DNA from: Rhodopirellula sp. P2
Lineage (GTDB): Bacteria > Planctomycetota > Planctomycetia > Pirellulales > Pirellulaceae
DNA length: 64,000 nucleotides
Direction of reading: 5' to 3'
Assembly: GCF_028768465.1 (NCBI RefSeq)
Contig: NZ_CP118225.1
Coordinates: 1,116,001 to 1,180,000, forward strand
Shown here: piece after piece, positions 39,144-46,460 of the stretch
Layout: every line of letters starts with the position of its first letter
Position numbering within the stretch: position 1 is the first letter of the stretch
Notes under the pieces: generated by a model
Databases searched by the model: none
What the model was told of the DNA's origin: nothing
What the model saw: the letters and a program-made list of their open reading frames with translations, nothing else
Translations under genes and position numbers: made by a program

Positions 39144-39274
39144 AAGGAAACAGGGAAGAAAACCGTCAATCATTCAACCGACCCTCCCGGAGGGAGGGGA
39201 ATGGGATTGTGCGGACTTGTTTCGATACCAACGTCCGGACGGAAGGTGAAGTTTAGGAAACACTGGAAATTGAG

Positions 39275-40600
39275 ATGCAAGTGAACCGCACGTCCTCGTG
39301 TCTATTCGTCGGGGTCGCCCTCGCATTCTTGGCGCGAGGTTCGATCGTGCTGGCCAAACTGGATTCGTTGGATGCGGATCCTGATGCCTATCGAGTGATC
39401 GCGGAAACGCTGGCCCAAACCGGCACCTTTGGTTTGATGGGGGAGGGTGGGGTGGCGACACCGACCGCGTTTCGTCCGCCACTGTATCCGTGGTTGCTTT
39501 CGTTCCTCGTCGATGCCGATGGCCATTTGGCGTCTCGTTGGGTCGCCGTGTTGCATGTGTGCTTGGGAGTGTTGACGGTTGGTTTGACGTGGGACATCGC
39601 TCGCCGGTGGTGGTCGGATCGAGCGGCCTGGATCGCTGCTGCATTCGTGACAATCGATCCGATGCTGCTGTGGCAATCGACTCTGGTGATGACGGAAACC
39701 ATCGCCACCGCACTGACGACGTTGGTTTGGTGGTGGTGGGTGGCGAAGCTGAATCCCAGGTCCGCGGATGTCCCCTTGAACGCTGGCACGCACGCCCACG
39801 GATGTGATCGATCGTCCTTGTGGTCCCTGGCCAACGCGGTGGTGTTCGGTGGTTTGCTATCGCTGACCGTTCTGTGCCGGCCAACGTTCTTGGTTTGGGC
39901 GGTGTTGTTGATCCCGGCCTTGTTCTTCATGGGGTCCACTTGCCGGATCCGGCGGGCGGCACGTGTCGGCGTCGTGGGGATGCTCCTCTTTGGGACGGTT
40001 GGGCTGTGGACGTTGCGGAACGTTTCGCAGCTGGGGCATCCGGTTTGGGCGACCACGCATGGTGGCTACACGTTGCTGCTGGCCAACAACGATTCGTTTT
40101 ATGACTCCCTGGGCGAGTCCTCGGATGGTTGGCTGCCTTGGGATCGAACCCCATGGGATCCAGCCGAGTTCTTTGCGGAATACGAAGCCCGTGAACGGGG
40201 CGCCGATGAGGTGTCGGATGATCGCGTCGCCTATGAAATGGCCAAGTCCACCATCTTGAATCGGCCGGCGATGTTCGCGTGGTCTTGTGTGGTGAGAGCA
40301 GCGAGGCTCTGGCACCCGTTCCCTGCCCGCACACCCGATCGATCGATGCTGGTTGTGCTGGTGATCGGGTTGTATCAAACCGGTTTGTTGTTCTTGGCTG
40401 GGGGGGGGATTGGCAAGCATTGGCGTTCGTGGCGGCAAGTCAACGCTTGGCCTGTGTTCGCGTTGATCATCACGCTGACCGCGGTGCACAGTGTGTACTG
40501 GAGCAACCCCAGAATGCGTTCGCCAGTCATTCCCATGTTGGCGGTTGCAGCAGCGTGTTGGATGGTGCCCAAGCAAGCGGATCGAACCAAACCGACGTAG
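39275..40600 (+). CDS. GT-C fold membrane glycosyltransferase (ArnT/PMT-like)
   Basis: A 441-residue polytopic membrane protein. The first extracytoplasmic loop carries DSLDADPDAYRVIAETLAQTG, with the acidic residue pattern used by GT-C transferases, followed by TAFRPPLYPWLLSF (the RPPLYP motif of the glycosyltransferase 39/83 group), and then about ten transmembrane segments. A periplasmic loop with NNDSFYDSLGESSDGWLPWD lies in the second half. Such enzymes move sugars from polyprenyl-phosphate donors to lipids, proteins or glycans. The acceptor is unknown. The gene is flanked on both sides by repeats and has no operon partner. Confidence 0.8.
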   Translation: MQVNRTSSCLFVGVALAFLARGSIVLAKLDSLDADPDAYRVIAETLAQTGTFGLMGEGGVATPTAFRPPLYPWLLSFLVDADGHLASRWVAVLHVCLGVLTVGLTWDIARRWWSDRAAWIAAAFVTIDPMLLWQSTLVMTETIATALTTLVWWWWVAKLNPRSADVPLNAGTHAHGCDRSSLWSLANAVVFGGLLSLTVLCRPTFLVWAVLLIPALFFMGSTCRIRRAARVGVVGMLLFGTVGLWTLRNVSQLGHPVWATTHGGYTLLLANNDSFYDSLGESSDGWLPWDRTPWDPAEFFAEYEARERGADEVSDDRVAYEMAKSTILNRPAMFAWSCVVRAARLWHPFPARTPDRSMLVVLVIGLYQTGLLFLAGGGIGKHWRSWRQVNAWPVFALIITLTAVHSVYWSNPRMRSPVIPMLAVAAACWMVPKQADRTKPT

Positions 40601-40823
40601 CCGGACACCGTAGGCCAGGTTCTACCTGGCGATCGTGATTGACTGCTCCGTCGGAAGCTTGCAATGGATCGTGTTGTTGACGTCTCGCTTTGTTCCAAAG
40701 CATCGGCTGGGTTTCCAGGTGGGACCTGGACGACGAGCTCCATTCATAACCTGCTGCGTCAGCAGGATGATTCAACAGCCGTCCGAATTCTTGGCGAATC
40801 CGGCTACGGTTTCTTTGATGGAG
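40601..40823. repeat. Dispersed repeats downstream of GT-C gene
   Basis: Contains a GTAGGCCAGGTTCTACCTGG hairpin (40611 on), a CTCGCTTTGTTCCAAAGC repeat (40684 on) matching 33827, and an inverted GTAGCCGG-type REP at 40782-40807. It lies between convergent genes. Confidence 0.75.
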
Positions 40824-42572
40824 TCAGCGTTGTTCGAGCAGGGATCGTTGACGCTCGTATTTGTAGCCGGGGACGAAAAAACATCCCGCGGCGACGACGC
40901 CAAAGATCAGGTGCGCCGCGGAGGGGAACACCGCCATCGCCACGGACGTCGCCAGCAAGAGCACGGTTTGGATGTAGAACGCACCGCTCAACATTCCGGC
41001 TTTGATCAAGAATACCATGGCGGTGATCACGCCCAGCATCGGTGCCAATCGCAATGGTTCCAGTCCGATCCACCATTCCAACGGAAACAGCAAAGCGGTC
41101 GCAATCAGGCTGGCGCCCCACACATGAGCGACTTGTCGTTCGATGAAGGTGACCGGCCCCATGCGTTGGCGTAGTTTCCAAAACACGGCGGCCCAGGCGC
41201 TCAGCCCGATCACCCACACGGCGATGTAGATCCAACGCTCATTGATTCCCGCCAGCGCCATCTGCCAAGTCATCAGGCTGGCGACCAACAGCACCAGCGA
41301 ATGCCACATCCAAAGCAGACCCCATTTTTCGAGCACGGCCGCATGATGCGTTTCGCGAAAGACTCGGGCGATGACTTGGTTGAAGTGGCCACTGCGAGCA
41401 TCGACTCGTTCGTCGGCGAGGTAGGCTTCGATGTCTTTGGCGAGAGCTTCCGCGGTCGGGTAACGCAGATCGGCTGGCTTTTGCAGGCACCGAATGGTGA
41501 TCATTTCCAGGTCCCGGTCCAAACTTGGACGCAGCGCCCGTGGTGGCGTGGGGTCTTGTTCGGTGACCAACATCACCAGTTCCATCGGCGATTCGGCGAC
41601 GAAGGGTGCCCGTCCGGTCAGGGCGAAATACAGCACACAGCCGAGCGAATACACATCGCTGGCGGGACCGATGTCACCGCGACGACCGCCGGCTTGTTCC
41701 GGTGACATGTACGCCGGAGTTCCGACCAACATCCCGGTCCGCGTCAGATCCATCTTGGCACCGACTTGCTTGGCCAACCCGAAATCCGTGATCATCGGAC
41801 GTTCGTCATCGGCGATCAGGATGTTGCCGGGTTTGATGTCGCGGTGCAGGATGCCGGCTTCATGAGCCACCGCGACAGCGCGCGCGATTTGAGCGACCAT
41901 GCGGGCTGCCTCACGAGGCGCCATCGGGCCGGAGGCGACTCGTTGGGACAGCGTTTGTCCTTCGATGAACTGCATGCTGAAGAACGGGCGCCCCTCAATG
42001 TCGCCGACTTCGTACACCGGCACGATGCTGGGGTGATCCAGCGATGCTGTTGCAGCGGCTTCCGCCATGAACCGTTGCAGGTCCGCGTCGCTGGCCAAGC
42101 GACCGCGAAGGATCATCTTGATCGCGACTTCTCGATCGAGCGACCGCTGGCGGGCGCGAAAGACCACGCCCATGCCGCCACGGCCGACCTCCTCCAGCAG
42201 GTCAAAGTCACCGATCGTGGTTGGCAAACGCAGACTGCGCCAGCGACTGGATGAATCTTCGATTGGCGATTCTTGCGGGCCTTCTGGAGGGAGTTCGTCG
42301 TGAGCGACTCCGGCGGTGTCGGTGACCAAGACGGCACCCCAAAGCTCTCGCAGATCTTTCGCGAGCGTTGGATGCTGAGAGCAGGTCGCATTGAAATCGA
42401 CAGGCCGGCCCTGGCAGACTTGGTCGGTCAATTCCGCCAACACATTGGCAAGGTACTGGTCGTGTGATTCCGCGTTCTCAGGCGACGATGCCTGCACCGC
42501 GGGAACAGCGTCGCTGGCGGACAAGGGAGGCCTGGGCGGGTCGGGCCTGGGCGGGTCAGGTTGCGAGGTCAT
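40824..42572 (-). CDS. Membrane Ser/Thr protein kinase
   Basis: A 582-residue Hanks-type kinase. An N-terminal region (about 35-85, LAELTDQVCQGRPVDFNATC ... HPTLAKDLRELW) resembles that of planctomycete kinases paired with ECF sigma factors. The kinase domain (about 122-390) is complete: glycine loop GRGGMGVVFRA, VAIKMI with Lys152, catalytic loop ILHRDIKPGNILI (Asp245), and ITDFGLAKQ (Asp263). The C-terminal 170 residues contain five or six hydrophobic helices, so the catalytic domain probably faces the cytoplasm. ATG 42572 was chosen, 7 bp after the sigma factor stop; a longer frame would overlap that gene. The pairing suggests that phosphorylation controls the sigma factor. Confidence 0.92.
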   Translation of the reverse strand: MTSQPDPPRPDPPRPPLSASDAVPAVQASSPENAESHDQYLANVLAELTDQVCQGRPVDFNATCSQHPTLAKDLRELWGAVLVTDTAGVAHDELPPEGPQESPIEDSSSRWRSLRLPTTIGDFDLLEEVGRGGMGVVFRARQRSLDREVAIKMILRGRLASDADLQRFMAEAAATASLDHPSIVPVYEVGDIEGRPFFSMQFIEGQTLSQRVASGPMAPREAARMVAQIARAVAVAHEAGILHRDIKPGNILIADDERPMITDFGLAKQVGAKMDLTRTGMLVGTPAYMSPEQAGGRRGDIGPASDVYSLGCVLYFALTGRAPFVAESPMELVMLVTEQDPTPPRALRPSLDRDLEMITIRCLQKPADLRYPTAEALAKDIEAYLADERVDARSGHFNQVIARVFRETHHAAVLEKWGLLWMWHSLVLLVASLMTWQMALAGINERWIYIAVWVIGLSAWAAVFWKLRQRMGPVTFIERQVAHVWGASLIATALLFPLEWWIGLEPLRLAPMLGVITAMVFLIKAGMLSGAFYIQTVLLLATSVAMAVFPSAAHLIFGVVAAGCFFVPGYKYERQRSLLEQR

Positions 42573-42579
42573 CGACGCC

Positions 42580-43245
42580 TCAACCCTGCGAGTCAGTGTC
42601 GGCGCCGAAGTTTTCTTTGTCTTCCTCAAGCACCGCTTTCAATCGCCGCACGGCTCGCAAGTAACGCATGCTGGCGGCGGGCGGATTGAGGTCGAGGACT
42701 TCCGCGATCTCGAGGTTGGAAAGGTGTTCGTAGTGACGCATCAAAATCACTTCGCGGTCGCCCTCGTCCAACTTTTGAATGGCGGCTTCCACCTGAGCAG
42801 CAATTTCTCGCTGGGTCGCGACGGCGGCGGGCGTCATCGCAGGGTCGCACAACTGGATCGCCAAATTCACAGACGATTCATCCACCCGTCCCCCGCCCGC
42901 GATCGGTTGCTCGCGGTCCATGTTGCGTTTGGCGCTGACACGGTGGCGACGGTAGGTGTCGATGATGTGGTCCCAAGCGATCTGCCGGAGCCACAAATGG
43001 AACGCCATCACAGGGTCGTCCAGGTACTTCTGAAGCCGACCACTGGCTTCGACCAAAACCTCCTGAACAACATCGCTGACGTCCACTCGGCGTTGGACTT
43101 TTCGGTCCAAGCGGACCTCCACCAGGCGACGGATGGGGCCGCGGTGTCGGTCGAGCAATTGGTTGACGGCTTCGGGATCGCCCTGGCGTGCGGCTTGAAG
43201 CAGCACTTCAGTGTTGTCGCCCGAGGGCCATAAAGATTGGGTCAT
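42580..43245 (-). CDS. ECF RNA polymerase sigma factor, kinase-associated type
   Basis: A 221-residue sigma-70-family factor. Region 2 is recognisable in VDVSDVVQEVLVEASGRLQKYL and FHLWLRQIAWDHIIDTYRRH, and region 4 in LDEGDREVILMRHYEHLSNLEIAEVL with a C-terminal RYLRAVRRLKAVL helix. An acidic tail (EEDKENFGAD) is extra. The gene is immediately upstream of the Ser/Thr kinase in the same direction, the ECF-STK arrangement reported for planctomycetes, and no anti-sigma factor is present. The start at 43245 follows a GTG codon at 43251 that is an alternative. Confidence 0.92.
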   Translation of the reverse strand: MTQSLWPSGDNTEVLLQAARQGDPEAVNQLLDRHRGPIRRLVEVRLDRKVQRRVDVSDVVQEVLVEASGRLQKYLDDPVMAFHLWLRQIAWDHIIDTYRRHRVSAKRNMDREQPIAGGGRVDESSVNLAIQLCDPAMTPAAVATQREIAAQVEAAIQKLDEGDREVILMRHYEHLSNLEIAEVLDLNPPAASMRYLRAVRRLKAVLEEDKENFGADTDSQG

Positions 43246-43300
43246 GGTCACGCTCCAATCCCATGGTAGCGTGTCGGAAATGGGGGCAGGCGTTCCCCGC

Positions 43301-44038
43301 TCACTTCCATTCGCGAATTTGGATGTTCTTGAACCAAACTTTCATCGCGGGGCCTTGGTGCAGTTGCAATGCGATGACGCCGGAGTCGGCTTTTTTACCC
43401 GGTTGTTGATCAACCACGCGGATCATCAAGGTTTCGTTGATGAACTGCTCGAGTTGGTTGTCACGAACCAAGATTCGGTAGTCATTCCATTCGCCCAGGT
43501 GGATGCTGTTGGCGAGTTCTTCGGCGGTCGCGAATTGTTCGGTCGTCTTTTCGCCAGTCGCCCAAATGGTGGTTTGTTGTCCGCGAGTGGCCAGGATTCC
43601 ACGACCTTTCTCTTCGTACAAGATGCCCGCGAAACGGTTGGTCGCATCGATGTCGGCTTGGTAACCGCCGACGATGAATTTCTCTTCGTCGAGGACTTGG
43701 CTGCGGTACTGGATGCCCGAGTTGCCGCCAATCATTTTGAATTGCAGTGTCAGCTCAAAGCTGCCTTTGACCGGGCGATCGAGAATCAAAAACGTGTTTT
43801 GTTTGATCGGTGCTTCGTCGGTGGTTTGACCGTGGATGGCTCCGTCCTCGACCGACCACAGATCGTCGCGTCCCCGCCATCCATCGAGGGTTTTGCCATT
43901 GAACAAGGTGATGGTTTTGGCACCCTGCATTGATTTCGCCAAGGCAACCTTCTCGCTGTCTTGGGCGTTGGCGGGTGAAACCGCGACGGCGGCGACAAGG
44001 GTCAGGAAGCAAAGAACGCGGTTCACGGTTGAGCTCAT
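43301..44038 (-). CDS. Secreted DUF1080 (3-keto-disaccharide hydrolase-like) protein
   Basis: A 245-residue protein with a clear signal peptide (VNRVLCFLTLVAAVAVSPANA) and one DUF1080 domain, a concanavalin-like beta-sandwich. Family marks include LFNGKTLDGWRGRDDLWSVEDGAI, FKMIGGNSGIQYRSQ, and the C-terminal GVIALQLHQGPAMKVWFKNIQIRE. Some DUF1080 proteins act on 3-keto-glycosides, and many planctomycete paralogues exist, so the substrate is not assignable. It precedes the sigma factor by 55 bp on the same strand; shared transcription is possible. Confidence 0.9.
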   Translation of the reverse strand: MSSTVNRVLCFLTLVAAVAVSPANAQDSEKVALAKSMQGAKTITLFNGKTLDGWRGRDDLWSVEDGAIHGQTTDEAPIKQNTFLILDRPVKGSFELTLQFKMIGGNSGIQYRSQVLDEEKFIVGGYQADIDATNRFAGILYEEKGRGILATRGQQTTIWATGEKTTEQFATAEELANSIHLGEWNDYRILVRDNQLEQFINETLMIRVVDQQPGKKADSGVIALQLHQGPAMKVWFKNIQIREWK

Positions 44039-44194
44039 GAGGTGGGTCCAGGAAGGTAGGTTTGTTAGGAAGGAGACACCAAGGACCGGCAGTTTAACCG
44101 GAGGGATGTGTCGATGTTGGCTGGCAACATCAAAGCGGCAATCGTTTTTCGCCCATTGGAAGCGGCGTCCGGCGGGATCGTGGTCGAGCGATCT

Positions 44195-45475
44195 CTATGA
44201 ATCTTCACCGAGGTTGAACAGGTGCCGCAACGCTTCCAGCAGCCCTCGCGAGTGACCGTCGGCGGCGTCATCTCGCAGCGATGCCATGGGCGGGTGCAGC
44301 AATTTGTTGGTCAGTCGATCGAATGATTTTTCGATCTCTTTTTGCATGGCGGTGTCGGTGGAACCATTGAGTTTTCCGAACAGGCGTTGCAGTTCTTCGG
44401 TTTTGACTTGGTCGGCTCGTTCACGAAGCCGACGAATGACTGGCCCGGTCGACCGCTGTTGCAACGATTGAAAGAACCCATCGACTTCTTCATCGATGAT
44501 CTTCTTCGCCTTGGGCCACTGTTTTTCGCGTTCACGACGGTTGCGATTGCAAGCGGCTTGGAGGTCGTCGATCTGGTACAGGTACACGCCGGGCTCATCG
44601 CCAATGATCGGATCAAAATCTCGCGGGACGGCCAAGTCCAGGACCAGCATGATGCGGCCTTCTCGTTTGGCGTTCAGGGCCGCAAAGGTGGCGGCGTCGA
44701 CAATCGGTTCCTCGGCCGAGGTCGTTCCAATCAGCAGATCCGCGCGAATGATTTGGTCGGATAAATTCTCCATCAACTCGGCTTCGGCACCAAACTCCGC
44801 GGCCAGCTTTTGAGCTCGATCGAGGCTTCGGTTGACAACGCACAGATTGTCGGCGCCGCCATTTTTGAGGTACCGAAGTGTTTCCTCGGCCATCTCACCG
44901 GCACCGCACAGGACCACGCGTTTGCCTTGCAGACGATTGAAGACCTCGGGGACAACTTCCCCGATCGCGACGCTGGGAACACTCAGTCGGCGACGGTGGA
45001 TGCTGGTTTCGGTTTGGACCCGTTTCGCGGTTCGGTTGGCGGCTTGGAACACGCCGTGGGTGATGGGGCCGGTGCGCTCGGCTTCGTTGGCCAAGTCATA
45101 GGACTGTTTGACCTGGGATAAAATCTGAGCTTCTCCAACGACCATGCTGTCCAAACTGGCGGCGACCAAGAACAGGTGTTCGACGGCTTCACGGCCTTCT
45201 CGAAGGATCATGTGATTGGCGACAAAGTCACGCGATTGATTCAAACAATCAGCGACCAAATCGATCAAATCATCGGACTGCAGGAAGCCTGGGCTGCTGC
45301 CAGCTCCATACAACTCGACCCGGTTGCAGGTGCTGAGCAAGACCAATTCCGCACCGGCGAAGCGTTGCCCAAACATTTCGAAGGTGCGACTGATCTCGAC
45401 TTCGGTGAACGACAGCTGTTCGCGAATTTCAACGGCAGCGTCGTGGTGGCTGCACCCGATCATCTTCAGCGTCAT
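44195..45475 (-). CDS. hemA: Glutamyl-tRNA reductase
   Basis: The first committed enzyme of the C5 heme/tetrapyrrole pathway, reducing Glu-tRNA to glutamate-1-semialdehyde. The 426-residue protein has the catalytic domain with LLSTCNRVELYGAG (nucleophile Cys), HLFLVAASLDSMVVGEAQIL, the NADPH-binding GAGEMAEETLRYLKNGGAD, and the C-terminal dimerisation helix (RLTNKLLHPPMASLRDDAADG). Spacing and length are normal. It overlaps the upstream HemX-like gene by 4 bp. With hemW elsewhere in the window this adds to the heme theme, but the genes are not clustered. Confidence 0.96.
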   Translation of the reverse strand: MTLKMIGCSHHDAAVEIREQLSFTEVEISRTFEMFGQRFAGAELVLLSTCNRVELYGAGSSPGFLQSDDLIDLVADCLNQSRDFVANHMILREGREAVEHLFLVAASLDSMVVGEAQILSQVKQSYDLANEAERTGPITHGVFQAANRTAKRVQTETSIHRRRLSVPSVAIGEVVPEVFNRLQGKRVVLCGAGEMAEETLRYLKNGGADNLCVVNRSLDRAQKLAAEFGAEAELMENLSDQIIRADLLIGTTSAEEPIVDAATFAALNAKREGRIMLVLDLAVPRDFDPIIGDEPGVYLYQIDDLQAACNRNRREREKQWPKAKKIIDEEVDGFFQSLQQRSTGPVIRRLRERADQVKTEELQRLFGKLNGSTDTAMQKEIEKSFDRLTNKLLHPPMASLRDDAADGHSRGLLEALRHLFNLGEDS

Positions 45476-46407
45476 GACTGGCCTCGCGGCACAATCGTTT
45501 CCATGGCCGCTTCGTTGTCGAGTGACTCACTGCTGGCGTCGACGTCTGGCTTGGATGGTTGGACGGGGGAGTTGGATTGGTCGGCACCGTGGGAACTGGA
45601 AAGCACCCCGGTCATGGCGAGCACCAAGAATCCAAAGCTGGCCAGGGTCAGGTAGGCGATTTTGCGACCGCGACTGGCGGGAGCGTAGATGTATTCGACC
45701 AACGTGGCGGTCACCAACCACAGGAACAGCACGCCTGACAGGATGATTCCGCCATCGGTCCAGGGGATCATGCCGAGTCGGTTCCAGTTCATGACAACGC
45801 CGGAGACCAGCCCCACGCCAACCGAAGCGGTGCTGATGACCAAGCAGCTTCGATTGAGGTTTTGCAGTGTTTCCAGTGTCGGCAACCTCAAGGACGAACC
45901 GGCTTGTTTGCGTTTCAGACGCCAAGACTGGACCAAGTACATCGCCCCGGCCAAAAAGCCGACCAGCACGGCAGCCGAGCCCAGCATCATGGAGACCCCG
46001 TGGACGCCCCGCCACACCTCCACCGCTTCATTTCGCTCGAACGCGGGCAGGTTGCTGACCAGTCGGGAAAGCGCAATCATCGCCAGAATGGCCGGCAGGA
46101 AAAACAGCCCGATGATCGTGTCCGGCCGTCTCAAATAGAACGCGAAAAAGGCGATGGCCAGTCCCAACGCGACCATCAGCGACCAATCCGTCCAGGTTGC
46201 CAGGCGTCCGATGTTGGCTTCGTTGCTGATCGAGGCGGCTCGCAGAGCCAAGTAGGTGACGTGGGTGAAAATCCCCAGTCCCATCATCACAACGACGGCC
46301 AGGCCACGACCCGGGACCCGGCCTAGAAAACGCAGCGCTTCCAGGACCAGCACCACGAGGTAGCTGGCGGAGAAACAAGTGACTGAAATTTGACGCAATA
46401 GTTCCAT
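45472..46407 (-). CDS. HemX/CcsA-like cytochrome c assembly membrane protein
   Basis: A 311-residue integral membrane protein with about eight transmembrane helices, of the cytochrome c assembly (CcsA/CcmC/HemX) superfamily. It ends in a Ser/Glu-rich soluble tail. A histidine-bearing segment WRGVHGVSMMLGSAAVLVGFLAG and HVTYLALRAAS provide possible heme ligands. The tryptophan-rich WWD motif of true CcsA/CcmC is not evident, which favours HemX, a protein linked to control of HemA level in Bacillus. Direct 4-bp overlap with hemA supports that reading. Confidence 0.8.
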   Translation of the reverse strand: MELLRQISVTCFSASYLVVLVLEALRFLGRVPGRGLAVVVMMGLGIFTHVTYLALRAASISNEANIGRLATWTDWSLMVALGLAIAFFAFYLRRPDTIIGLFFLPAILAMIALSRLVSNLPAFERNEAVEVWRGVHGVSMMLGSAAVLVGFLAGAMYLVQSWRLKRKQAGSSLRLPTLETLQNLNRSCLVISTASVGVGLVSGVVMNWNRLGMIPWTDGGIILSGVLFLWLVTATLVEYIYAPASRGRKIAYLTLASFGFLVLAMTGVLSSSHGADQSNSPVQPSKPDVDASSESLDNEAAMETIVPRGQS

Positions 46408-46460
46408 GATGACTGTATCCTACACCGACCTGAAAAATTGTCAGCCTGGAGAGGGATCGC

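Larger units (their letters stand above)
38866..39274. other. Repeat-rich gap between metH and GT-C gene
   Basis: A 409-bp gap with at least three palindromic elements: 38986-39044, the short GGAGGCGGAGCCTCC (39096-39110), and 39121-39143. A further CCCTCCCGGAGGGAGGG palindrome lies near 39182-39198. No gene was found. Confidence 0.6.
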
